A stretch of 6,816 nt of DNA from JAQVSH01 sp964451605 (GTDB lineage Bacteria; Bacteroidota; Bacteroidia; Bacteroidales; UBA4181), in NCBI GenBank assembly GCA_964451605.1, contig CAYVJA010000100.1, positions 1 to 6,816 of the forward strand, in the 5' to 3' direction. Shown here one piece after another: positions 1 through 6,500 of the stretch. The notes beneath the pieces were generated by a model. The model saw only the letters and a list, made by a program, of their open reading frames with translations, did no database searches and had not been told where the DNA came from. Made by a program: the position numbers and the translations under genes. The number at the start of each line of letters is the position of its first letter. Position 1 is the stretch's first letter.

Positions 1-1549
1 CTGTTTCTCTAATTCGGTCGAGGTTTTGTTGGAGTTGTTGGAGTTTTTTTGGGTTTTCGGGGGCGAGGTTTTGTTTTTCGGCGGGGTCGCGGTCTAAGCG
101 GTAGAGTTGCGGTTGTTTGTTGTTGCCGAGTTCGGTGTGGGTGAGGGGGGCGTAGGCGGCTCCGTTCGAGGGGACGATGTATTTCCAGACGCCTTCGCGG
201 TAGGAGAGGGCTCCGGCGCTTTGTACTACGTGTTTACGTCCTTTGGCATCTTTACCGGTCCAGGCTGCCAGTTGGTTTTGGCTGTCGGGGCCTTCGCCCG
301 GCTGCAGGGTTTGGCCGGTGAGGGCTGCCAGGGTGGCGGTGAAGTCGGGCTGGCTGATGAGGGCTGTCGAGGTCTGGGGTCTTACTTTGGCGGGCCAACG
401 TACCAGAAAGGGTACGCGGGTGCCGGCATCGAAGGCGCTGTATTTGCCGCCCCGGAGGATGCCGGAGGGTTTGTGGTTGCCCAGCAGTTCAACGGCCTGG
501 TCTTTGTAGCCGTCGTCGACCACCGGTCCGTTGTCGGAGGTGAGGATTACCAGGGTGTTTTCGGTAAGCCCCAGGCGGTCGAGGGTTTTGAGAACTTCGC
601 CTACGCTCCAGTCGAACGAGAGGATGGCGTCGCCTCTGGGACCCATGCCGCTTTTACCCGCGAATCGGGCGTGGGGTACGCGCGGAACGTGGATGTCGTG
701 GGTGCAGAAGTAGAGGAAGAAGGGCTTTTGGTGGTTGGCCTCAATAAATTGTACGGCATGTTGGGTAATGGAGTCGGCAATGTTCTCATCGACCCAAAGG
801 GCCGATTTTCCCCCTTTCATGTAGCCGATCCGGCTGATGCCGTTTACAATGGTCATGTCGTGGCCGTGGCTGGGGTGCATTTTGAGCAGTTCGGGATGGG
901 TTTTCCCCAGCGGTTCGCCGGGGAAGGGGGTTTTATAGCTTACTGAAATGGGGTCGGAGGGGTCGAGCCCCACCACCTTCTGGTTTTCCATAAAGACACA
1001 GGGTACACGGTCGCCCGTGGCAGCCATGATATAGGAGTAGGTAAAGCCGATATCGGCAGGGCCGGGGGTTACGATACCGTTCCAATCCTGTTTTCCCTGC
1101 ACGCCGAGCCCCAGGTGCCATTTGCCCACCACTCCGGTGGTATAGCCGGCCCGCTGCATCACGTCGGCCGCCGTAGTGGTTTCGGGCGAAATGATCAGCG
1201 AGGCATCGCCGGTAGCCACGCCCGTACCCTGCTTCCTCCAGGCGTATTGCCCGGTGAGCAGCGCATACCTCGAAGGAGTACTGGTGGCCGATCCGGCATA
1301 CGCATTCAGATAGCGAACCCCTTCGCGGGCCAGCCGATCGACATTAGGGGTTGCAACGGCCGTGGCACCGTAACAACTCAGGTCGCCATACCCCAGATCG
1401 TCGGCATAAATAAACACCACATTCGGAAGCGCCTTTTCCGCCGGAGGCGTACCGGCCGGGTTCGAACTCTCAACGGGAGAATGGCCGGTTGCGGCCGCAG
1501 CATACCCGGAAGCGAGGAGGAGGGAGAGAGTGGAGGGGAGGAGGTTCAT
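1..1549 (-). CDS. Secreted S1-family sulfatase, 3' end cut by the window edge
   Basis: Formylglycine-dependent sulfatase predicted to hydrolyse sulfate esters on glycans after export. From the ATG at 1549 the frame is open for 516 codons to the window edge. A hydrophobic leader (residues 1-20, ending AAAA) fits a Sec signal peptide without a lipobox cysteine. Visible landmarks: D50-D51 (metal ligands), S90-T-P-S-R94 (the serine converted to formylglycine, then LLTG), K143-W-H145, H287 in a HxP motif, and D339-N340 in TSDNG (metal ligands). A C-terminal subdomain with QLYRLDRDPAEKQNLAPE follows, so only a few residues are probably missing. The serine-type motif implies activation by an anSME radical-SAM enzyme, not encoded here. 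The stretch around residues 228-254 (HGHD, then GISRIGYMKGGKSALW) resembles Bacteroidetes sulfatases acting on sulfated galactose or GalNAc, but the substrate is a guess. It lies downstream of the symporter, behind a terminator-like hairpin, with no recognisable promoter of its own. Confidence 0.93.
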   Translation of the reverse strand, partial: MNLLPSTLSLLLASGYAAAATGHSPVESSNPAGTPPAEKALPNVVFIYADDLGYGDLSCYGATAVATPNVDRLAREGVRYLNAYAGSATSTPSRYALLTGQYAWRKQGTGVATGDASLIISPETTTAADVMQRAGYTTGVVGKWHLGLGVQGKQDWNGIVTPGPADIGFTYSYIMAATGDRVPCVFMENQKVVGLDPSDPISVSYKTPFPGEPLGKTHPELLKMHPSHGHDMTIVNGISRIGYMKGGKSALWVDENIADSITQHAVQFIEANHQKPFFLYFCTHDIHVPRVPHARFAGKSGMGPRGDAILSFDWSVGEVLKTLDRLGLTENTLVILTSDNGPVVDDGYKDQAVELLGNHKPSGILRGGKYSAFDAGTRVPFLVRWPAKVRPQTSTALISQPDFTATLAALTGQTLQPGEGPDSQNQLAAWTGKDAKGRKHVVQSAGALSYREGVWKYIVPSNGAAYAPLTHTELGNNKQPQLYRLDRDPAEKQNLAPENPKKLQQLQQNLDRIRET

Positions 1550-1561
1550 ATGGTTGATTTT

Positions 1562-1668
1562 TAGTGCTCTGGTGCTTCGCGCTTTGCGCGAGTGCTGCGC
1601 TTCGCGCGGAAAAAAAAGTGCTCTGGAGCACTCAAATCGCTTTCGCGATTTGAAGCACTAGAGCACTA
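1562..1668. repeat. Modular intergenic repeat, copy A (107 bp with 9-bp terminal inverted repeats)
   Basis: Bounded by TAGTGCTCT (1562-1570) and its exact reverse complement AGAGCACTA (1660-1668). Inside are a CGCGC-TTT-GCGCG hairpin (1578-1590), a GCGC-TTC-GCGC hairpin (1597-1607), an AGTGCTC-TG-GAGCACT hairpin (1617-1632) and a 9-bp stem TCAAATCGC/GCGATTTGA around a TTTC loop (1632-1653). The block 1626-1668 matches 4567-4609 at 41 of 43 positions, and 1591-1609 matches 4471-4489 at all 19. The right terminus contains the stop codon of the symporter (CTA at 1666-1668). No ORF or transposase is inside, so it could be a MITE/REP-like element or an RNA-level structural repeat. Family name unknown to me. 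Confidence 0.85.
1610..1632 (-). terminator. Intrinsic terminator after the symporter gene
   Basis: Read on the minus strand, a perfect 7-bp stem AGTGCTC/GAGCACT with a CA loop is followed directly by eight Ts (the A run at 1610-1617). It lies 34 bases past the symporter stop and before the sulfatase start at 1549, so it probably ends or attenuates the 2818-4358 / 1666-2814 transcript. It is part of repeat copy A; copy B lacks the T run. Confidence 0.7.
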
Positions 1669-2814
1669 TTTCTCCAGCATTTTATCCACCACCACCGCAA
1701 TTGCTCCGTCGCCTGTTACGTTGCCGGCGGTGCCGAAGCTGTCCATGGCTATGTAGAGGGCTATCATGAGGGCTATGGATTGTTCGTCGAAGCCGAGGAC
1801 GGATTGGAGGATGCCTATTGAGGCCATGATGGCGCCGCCGGGGACGCCGGGTGCGGCTACCATGGCGATGCCGAGGAGGGCGATGAAGCCGGCCATGAGG
1901 CCGAAGGTGAAGGGTTGCCCTTGCATGAAGAGGATGGCCATGGCGCAGCAGACTATTTTCAGGGTGCTGCCCGCCAGGTGGATGGTGGCGCAGAGGGGTA
2001 CGGTGAATTGGGCCACTTCGGGTTTTACGCCCATGCCGAGTACTTGTCGGAGGGTTACGGGAATGGTGGCTGCCGACGATTGGGTGCCCAGGGCGGTCAT
2101 GTAGGCGGGTAACATCTGCCGCAGCATTTTGAGGGGGTTGCGGCCCGTGTAGAGTCCGGCCGCGGTGAATTGGATCAGCAGCAGCAAAAGGTGCAGGACT
2201 ACAATGAGGAGTACCACTTTGTAGAAGACGCCCACGATCTGTACTACCTGCCCCGATTGGGCCAGGTGTACAAAGATGGTGAAGATGTAGAGGGGTAACA
2301 GGGGTATAATCACCTTTACAATGGTGTACTCTATCACTTCTTTAAAATCGGAGAGGGCGTTTCGCAGGGTATTCCCGTTCGATACGGCCAGGCCGAGCCC
2401 CATAGCAAAGGCAAGTACCAGTGCGCTCATTACATCCATCATGGGGGGAATCTCAATCCGGAAGAAGGGGGCCAGGAGGCTTTCGGCCTTTTGAGCACCC
2501 TCTATCAGCGAGGGAGCCGGCTCGATAATGCGGGCGTAGAGGGGGCGACAGGCAAAGTAGCCCAGAAAGCCCGAGAAGAGGGTCGATCCGTAGGCAAGGG
2601 CGGCGGTTATGCCCAGCAGACGGCCGGCTCCGCGCCCCAGCTCAGCGATACCGGGTGCCACCAGCCCCAGAATGATTAGGGGAATCAAAAATCCCAACAG
2701 GTTAGAGAAGAGCACATTTACTGTGTCAGCACTCCGGGCCAGCCACTCGGGAGCCACGAAGCCCACTATCACTCCCGCGATAATGGACAGGATTACTTTT
2801 GGAAGGAGGCCCAT
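1666..2814 (-). CDS. Dicarboxylate/amino acid:cation symporter (DAACS/SLC1 family), atypical binding site
   Basis: Inner-membrane secondary transporter of 382 aa with the GltPh/SLC1 fold, expected to use a sodium or proton gradient. Membrane helices run throughout, beginning KVILSIIAGVIVGFVAPE, then IPLIILGLVAPGIAELG (residues 44-60). HP1 is the serine-rich GTQSSAATIPVT (243-254), TM7 is CATIHLAGST (275-284), HP2 is AAPGVPGGAIMASIGIL (320-336), and TM8 is MDSFGTAGNVTGDG (357-370). Against family knowledge of GltPh, D358, N365 and D369 match D394, N401 and D405. The substrate-arginine position (R397) is G361, and the TM7 NMD motif is H-L-A, losing the D312-type sodium ligand. A neutral or non-amino-acid substrate is therefore more likely than glutamate or aspartate; the actual one is unknown. 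The start lies three bases after the restored stop of the upstream sulfatase, indicating an operon. The stop codon lies inside repeat copy A. Confidence 0.9.
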   Translation of the reverse strand: MGLLPKVILSIIAGVIVGFVAPEWLARSADTVNVLFSNLLGFLIPLIILGLVAPGIAELGRGAGRLLGITAALAYGSTLFSGFLGYFACRPLYARIIEPAPSLIEGAQKAESLLAPFFRIEIPPMMDVMSALVLAFAMGLGLAVSNGNTLRNALSDFKEVIEYTIVKVIIPLLPLYIFTIFVHLAQSGQVVQIVGVFYKVVLLIVVLHLLLLLIQFTAAGLYTGRNPLKMLRQMLPAYMTALGTQSSAATIPVTLRQVLGMGVKPEVAQFTVPLCATIHLAGSTLKIVCCAMAILFMQGQPFTFGLMAGFIALLGIAMVAAPGVPGGAIMASIGILQSVLGFDEQSIALMIALYIAMDSFGTAGNVTGDGAIAVVVDKMLEK

Positions 2815-2817
2815 GCG

Positions 2818-4358
2818 TTACCAGTAATAGTTGGCCACCGCTTCGTTCATGGCAGGGTTGTCGGCGTCGGTGTCGTCGTACTCCTTTTTGAGTTCCATCA
2901 GGGCCACTTTAAGCCGGGTTATCTCCTTTTTGTAGGCGGGGTCGTTGTATCGGTCGTGCATCTCAGTGGGGTCTTTTTTCAAATCGAAGAACTCCCACGA
3001 GGGGTCATTTCGGCCTTCCCGGTTCCGGTTTTTCCCAGGGCTTTTCCATAGATAAAGGTGAGGCGATACCTGTCGGTACGGAGGCCGTACATGGCCGGTA
3101 CGTGATGGTCGGGGTCGTCGTGCATCCAGTAACGGTAATACATGGCTTTGCGCCAGTTGCCGGGTGTTTTTCCCTGCAGGTTCTTCCGTATGCTTTTGCC
3201 CTGCATTTCGGTGGGGACGGGAACACCGGCGTAATCGAGGAAGGTGGGGGCAAAGTCGATGTTCACGGTGATGTCGGTGTTTACCGATTTGGGTTTGATC
3301 TCTTTGGGGTATCTGATCAGAAAGGGGGTGCGGAGGCTCTCTTCGTACATAAGCCGTTTGTCGAACCAGCCGTGTTCGCCCAGATAGAAGCCCTGATCGG
3401 AGGTGTAGACCACTACCGTGTTTTCGGTGAGCCCGTTTTTGTCGAGGTAGTCGAGAATGCGACCGACATTTTCGTCGATGCCCGCGATACAGCGCAGGTA
3501 ATCTTTCATGTAGATCTGGTAGGCCCATTTACGGATCTGGTCGCGGTCCATCCCTTCGGGGAAGCGATCTACTTTCAGGTCGTAATTGGGAATGAAGTTT
3601 TCCATGCTCATGCGGAGCATCTTCAAGTATTCGTTCCGTCCTTCGTAGGTGTCGAGCAGGTTGCCCGGTTCGGGAATCTCTACCTCTTTCAGGAACTCTT
3701 CGAACCGTTTGGCCGGTATCCAGGTGCGATGGGGTGCCTTAAAGTGACACATCAGGAAGAAGGGTTGGTTGCCCCGTTGCTCTTCCATGAAGTTGATGGC
3801 CAGGCGGGTTACCACATCGGTTTCGTGCCCGGGGTACACCTGTCCGACGGCCCGGTTGAAGGGCACACCGTTCAGGCTGTCTTTGCAGATGAGGATGGGG
3901 TCTTCATAGCGTCCCTGTCCCGGCAGAATGGTATACTTGTCGAACCCGGCCGGTTCGGAGTGCAGGTGCCATTTTCCGAAGAGTCCGGTCCGATATCCCT
4001 CTTTCTGAAGCAGTTTGGCCACTGTGGGCTTTTGTGGGTCGAGCGGATCGTTCAGGGTATAGACGCCGTTTTTGTGGCTGTATTGTCCGGTGAGCATTAC
4101 CGCACGGCTGGGGGTGCTGATAGAGTTGGTCACAAAGCAGCGGTCGAGCCGGGCTCCCTCTCTTCCCAACCGATCGATATTGGGAGTGGGCATCACCTCC
4201 CTGAGCCGGCTACCATAGGCGCTGATGGCCTGAAAAGCGTGGTCGTCGGCCATAATATAGATGATATTGGGCCTTTCGGCCGGAGAGGCACCCATACCGG
4301 GAAGAGTAAGTGCAGAGAGCCCTGCCACAAGGGTTGAGCCATTTATTAATTTGCTCAT
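2818..4358 (-). pseudogene. Secreted sulfatase, N-acetylglucosamine-6-sulfatase-like, with a frameshift near its 3' end
   Basis: S1-family formylglycine sulfatase. The ATG at 4358 gives a Sec signal peptide (residues 1-24, ending GMGA before SPAERPN); ATG 4367, nine bases upstream in frame, is the alternative. Catalytic landmarks: D38-D39, S81-T-P-S-R85 (serine-type formylglycine site), K129-W-H131, KAPH210RTW, and D321-Q322 in TSDQGFYLGEHGWFDKR. The KAPHR and DQG/GEHGWFDKR combination resembles, from memory, Bacteroides S1_11 6-O-sulfo-GlcNAc sulfatases; this assignment is tentative. The frame is intact to P453 (3000-3002), then reads RGSSSI and stops at 2979-2981. The expected C-terminus (SWEFFDLKKDPTEMH to NYYW, 60 codons) continues in the -1 frame to the TAA at 2818-2820. 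A lost C in the CCCC run (3001-3004, GGGG on plus) explains this. Restored length is 513 aa; as read, 459 aa. It is the first gene of an operon with the symporter. Confidence 0.88.
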
Positions 4359-4388
4359 ATACAGCATTCTATGATATTGATATCTATA

Positions 4389-4419
4389 CAAAAATAGGTA
4401 GGTTAGGCGAGAAATCAAA
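4389..4419 (-). promoter_or_regulatory. Bacteroidales-type promoter for the sulfatase-symporter operon
   Basis: On the minus strand the -33 element TTTG (plus 4416-4419), a 19-base spacer, and the -7 element TATTTTTG (plus 4389-4396) match the primary sigma consensus TTTG / TAnnTTTG exactly. Transcription would begin near 4380-4384, leaving a leader of roughly 15-25 bases before ATG 4367 or 4358. This rules out the in-frame ATGs further upstream, up to 4559, as starts. Confidence 0.8.
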
Positions 4420-4446
4420 TTGGGAAGGGAAAATAGCTTATTTTTG

Positions 4447-4478
4447 AGTGCTCTAGTGCTCTTGTGCTCTAGTGCTGC
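4447..4478. repeat. Tandem array of four 8-base units
   Basis: Four head-to-tail octamers: AGTGCTCT, AGTGCTCT, TGTGCTCT, AGTGCTGC. The first two are identical; the others differ at one and two positions. The last runs into the GCGC hairpin module shared with copy A. Copy A has only isolated instances of the word, so the array has probably expanded or contracted. Confidence 0.8.
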
Positions 4479-4609
4479 GCTTCGCGCGGGTGCTTTAATG
4501 CTGCAGGTTGCGCTTACATGCTCGGATTTTTGCTTTATTTTCGCGCTTGCGCGTATCATTTCGTTAGAGCACTCAAATCGCTTAAGCGATTTGAAGCACT
4601 AGAGCACTA
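4447..4609. repeat. Modular intergenic repeat, copy B, between divergent genes
   Basis: Same architecture and orientation as the copy at 1562-1668 but longer, about 163 bp. It starts with tandem AGTGCTCT units (4447-4478), shares the 19 bases 4471-4489 exactly with 1591-1609, has a CGCGC-TT-GCGCG hairpin (4542-4553), and ends with a 43-base block (4567-4609) that is 41/43 identical to 1626-1668. Its palindrome at 4573-4594 is a perfect 22-bp inverted repeat with centre TTAA, where copy A has an unpaired TTTC. The right end AGAGCACTA (4601-4609) is the reverse complement of TAGTGCTCT (4454-4462). It ends 20 bases before the zupT start and lies upstream of the minus-strand promoter. No coding content. 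Confidence 0.85.
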
Positions 4610-4629
4610 ATGTATTCATCTCTTTGTTT

Positions 4630-5424
4630 ATGGATTCTCAGACGATAATTTTTGCTTTTTTGCTTACTGCGTTTGCCGGTTTGTCGACGGGTATCGGCAG
4701 TTTGATTGCGCTGTTTGCTAAGCGGACAAATACCCGGTTTTTGTGTGCTTCGCTCGGTTTTTCGGCGGGGGTGATGATGTATGTGTCGTTTATGGAGATG
4801 ATGCCTCAGGCCGGCGAATCGCTTCAGCTGGCTTTTGGCGAGAAGTTGGGCACTTTTTATCTGATCTTGGCTTTTTTCGGGGGTATGGGGCTGATTACGC
4901 TGATCGACTTTGTGGTGCCCGAATCGGGGAACCCGCACGAGGCCCACAGTGTGGAGGATATGAATCATAAGGATGCGCTCCACCGCACCGGTATGGTGGT
5001 GGCTCTTTCGGTGGCCATCCACAATTTTCCCGAGGGTATTGCCACGTTTACCTCTGCCCTGGGCAGTCTCGAACTGGCTATCCCCATCACGGTGGCCATT
5101 GCCATTCATAATATTCCCGAAGGTATCGCGGTGGCGGTTCCCATCTATCACGCCACAGGCAGCCGGAAACGGGCCTTTTGGTTTTCGTTTCTTTCGGGCC
5201 TGGCCGAGCCGCTGGGTGCCTTGATTGCCTTCCTCTTCCTGATGCCGTTTTGGTCGCCCATGGTGAATGGCATTGTCCTGGCTGCCGTATCGGGTATTAT
5301 GGTCTTTATCTCGCTCGACGAGCTGCTTCCCAGTGCCGAAAAGTACGGCGAGCACCATATCTCCATTGCCGGCGTGGTGGTGGGGATGGTGGTGATGGCG
5401 GTGAGCCTTTTGCTGTTTCTCTAA
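4630..5424 (+). CDS. zupT: ZIP-family metal (zinc) transporter, ZupT type
   Basis: Inner-membrane divalent metal importer of 264 aa, close to the roughly 257 aa of E. coli ZupT. It has eight apparent hydrophobic segments. The two signature metal-site helices are present: HNFPEGIATF (residues 131-140) and HNIPEGIAVAVP (160-171), the histidine-glutamate motifs of the binuclear metal centre, together with GLAEPLGA (190-197, E193) and SLDELLPSA (228-236). The variable, histidine-containing loop NPHEAHSVEDMNHKDALHR (101-119) precedes the first motif. ATG 4630 is chosen over a TTG six bases upstream, which adds only two residues. No clear promoter was found; the 20 bases before it directly abut repeat copy B, which may affect its expression. 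It is transcribed divergently from the sulfatase operon, with no functional link visible. The stop codon is the first three bases of TAATGCTCT. Zinc is the family's usual substrate; iron or manganese are also possible. Confidence 0.95.
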   Translation: MDSQTIIFAFLLTAFAGLSTGIGSLIALFAKRTNTRFLCASLGFSAGVMMYVSFMEMMPQAGESLQLAFGEKLGTFYLILAFFGGMGLITLIDFVVPESGNPHEAHSVEDMNHKDALHRTGMVVALSVAIHNFPEGIATFTSALGSLELAIPITVAIAIHNIPEGIAVAVPIYHATGSRKRAFWFSFLSGLAEPLGALIAFLFLMPFWSPMVNGIVLAAVSGIMVFISLDELLPSAEKYGEHHISIAGVVVGMVVMAVSLLLFL

Positions 5425-5430
5425 TGCTCT
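5422..5430 (+). repeat. Possible isolated terminus of the intergenic repeat family at the zupT stop
   Basis: TAATGCTCT differs at one position from the 9-base terminus TAGTGCTCT of the two larger copies and, as in the symporter gene, starts exactly at the stop codon. The rest of the element is not recognisable in the following bases. This may be a remnant or coincidence. Confidence 0.4.
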
Positions 5431-5490
5431 AAGGCGCTAATTTCTGCAATTATGATGACTCTATGGGCCGAATATTTTCTTTACGTTGCA

Positions 5491-5520
5491 TTTGGGTCGC
5501 TTAACGATATGTTTACTTTG
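5491..5520 (+). promoter_or_regulatory. Probable Bacteroidales promoter for the KilA-N gene
   Basis: TTTG (5491-5494), an 18-base spacer and TTACTTTG (5513-5520) fit TTTG / TAnnTTTG with one mismatch in the -7 box and a slightly short spacer. Transcription would start near 5527, about 27 bases before ATG 5554. The 129-base gap between zupT and this gene suggests a separate transcript. Confidence 0.5.
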
Positions 5521-5553
5521 CCGCATGTACTATAGGCGAAAAATAGCATTGTC

Positions 5554-6426
5554 ATGGCAAGTACAACTCAGATAGAAGTTGAAAATAAACTCATTTCGAT
5601 AATTAAACAAGACGAGCAAGATTATATCTGCCTGACAGATATGGTTAGAGATGAGGAAGGAACTGACCATATTCGCAATTGGATGAGGAATCGCAATACG
5701 GTAGAATTCATAGGATTATGGGAGACTTTGAATAACCCGAATTTTAAATCTGTCGAATTCGACACCTTTAGAAAACAAGCCGGATTAAACAGTTTCAATT
5801 TGACACCGAGAAAATGGATTGAAACAACAGATGCAATCGGGTTAATATCTAAATCAGGCAGATATGGCGGCACATATGCCCATAAAGATTTAGCATTCGA
5901 GTTTGGTTCGTGGATTAGTCCATTGTTCAAACTCTTGTTGATAAAAGAGTATCAACGACTAAAGGAGATTGAGAGCAATCAATATAATCTTGAGTGGAAT
6001 GTTAAACGGATATTAACAAAAACTAACTACCTGATACATACCGAAGCAGTAAGAGATTGTATTCTGCCAGAAAAAAACTACGATAAAGATAAAGAGTGGC
6101 TGATTTATGCAGAAGAGTCTGATTTGTTGAACGTTGCACTATTTAATTGTACTGCAAAAGATTGGCGTGAGGCAAATGCAGATAAAGCAAAGAAAGGTTT
6201 AACTATTCGTGATTTTGCAAGTATAAATGAGCTTGTTGTTTTATCAAACCTCGAGAATATAAATTCTATCCTGATTCGTAATCAAATTGATAAATCAGAA
6301 CGCTATAGACAATTAAGAAAGATTGTTCAGTCGCAACTAAAATCACTTGATGGACAAGACTTTATAAAAGCATTTAAAAAAGTATCTGACGACATCTTTA
6401 TTGAAACCAATAAAAAACTAAAATAA
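5554..6426 (+). CDS. KilA-N domain-containing protein, likely acquired
   Basis: Protein of 290 aa with an N-terminal KilA-N domain, a DNA-binding module known from phage and large-virus proteins, here at about residues 24-138. Recognisable segments: NWMRNRNTVEFIGLWE (42-57), NPNF...EFD (61-70), KWIETTDAIGL (87-97), SGRYGGTYAHKDLAFEFGSW (101-120) and ISPLFKLLLIKEYQRLKE (121-138). The C-terminal half (LEWNVKRILTKTNYLIHTEAVRD, 146-168; YAEESDLLNVALFN, 185-198; IRDFASINELVVLSNLE, 218-234) follows the pattern of a widespread bacterial family of about 280 aa; the actual role is unknown. ATG 5554 is fixed by the in-frame TAG at 5533-5535. The gene is much more AT-rich than its neighbours (20 G/C of 60 at 6001-6060, against 36 of 60 in zupT at 5041-5100), suggesting transfer. 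No other phage genes or integrase accompany it, so it may be a solitary cargo gene, regulator or anti-phage/anti-plasmid factor. Confidence 0.9.
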   Translation: MASTTQIEVENKLISIIKQDEQDYICLTDMVRDEEGTDHIRNWMRNRNTVEFIGLWETLNNPNFKSVEFDTFRKQAGLNSFNLTPRKWIETTDAIGLISKSGRYGGTYAHKDLAFEFGSWISPLFKLLLIKEYQRLKEIESNQYNLEWNVKRILTKTNYLIHTEAVRDCILPEKNYDKDKEWLIYAEESDLLNVALFNCTAKDWREANADKAKKGLTIRDFASINELVVLSNLENINSILIRNQIDKSERYRQLRKIVQSQLKSLDGQDFIKAFKKVSDDIFIETNKKLK

Positions 6427-6437
6427 ACATAGAATTG

Positions 6438-6470
6438 CAGACCGGTTGGTTGTAAATCTGGTCTGTTCTT
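6438..6470 (+). terminator. Weak hairpin after the KilA-N gene
   Basis: CAGACC (6438-6443) pairs with GGTCTG (6460-6465) across a 16-base loop, possibly extended by a G-U and a G-C pair, followed by TTCTT. It begins 12 bases after the stop codon. The long loop and short T tract make it a marginal intrinsic terminator. Confidence 0.35.
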
Positions 6471-6500
6471 GTAATAGTCCGGTTTCGTTGCCTATATTTG
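6468..6500 (+). promoter_or_regulatory. Bacteroidales-type promoter for the GH35 gene
   Basis: The -7 box TATATTTG (6493-6500) matches TAnnTTTG exactly. A -33-like CTTG (6468-6471) lies 21 bases upstream, matching TTTG at three of four positions. Transcription would start near 6507, about 25 bases before ATG 6532. Confidence 0.65.

Noticed and set aside
107..946. Long plus-strand open frame (about 280 codons) opposite the left sulfatase
   Set aside because: It is antisense to a sulfatase with all catalytic motifs; its composition (rich in G, V and F) is that of a codon-bias shadow and no domain is recognisable.
1660..1671. Target-site duplication around repeat copy A
   Set aside because: TTT occurs on both sides, but it is low-complexity and copy B has no matching flanks, so it is not evidence of transposition.
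2979..3528. The overlapping -1 frame (2818-3528) as a separate gene
   Set aside because: Only its last 60 codons show sulfatase character; upstream of 3000 it is an Arg/Pro/His-rich shadow, so it is the displaced 3' end of the same gene.
3102..4337. Plus-strand open frame of 411 codons opposite the second sulfatase
   Set aside because: Same reason: it mirrors a clear sulfatase reading frame, shows no family features and no promoter leads into it.
4525..4532. GATTTTTG as a -7 box for zupT
   Set aside because: It has one mismatch and no TTTG-like sequence at 18-21 bases upstream; TCTCTTTG at 4619-4626 is too close to the start codon.
4358..4559. Upstream in-frame start at 4559 for the second sulfatase
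   Set aside because: It would translate through the promoter (4389-4419) and the repeat, and would place about 67 residues before a good signal peptide.
4447..4609. CRISPR-like array
   Set aside because: The repeated units are 8 bases, contiguous and without spacers; the larger blocks occur once per locus.
4582..5358. Minus-strand open frame of 258 codons opposite zupT
   Set aside because: Very rich in K, R, H and Q with no domain, and antisense to a well-supported membrane transporter.
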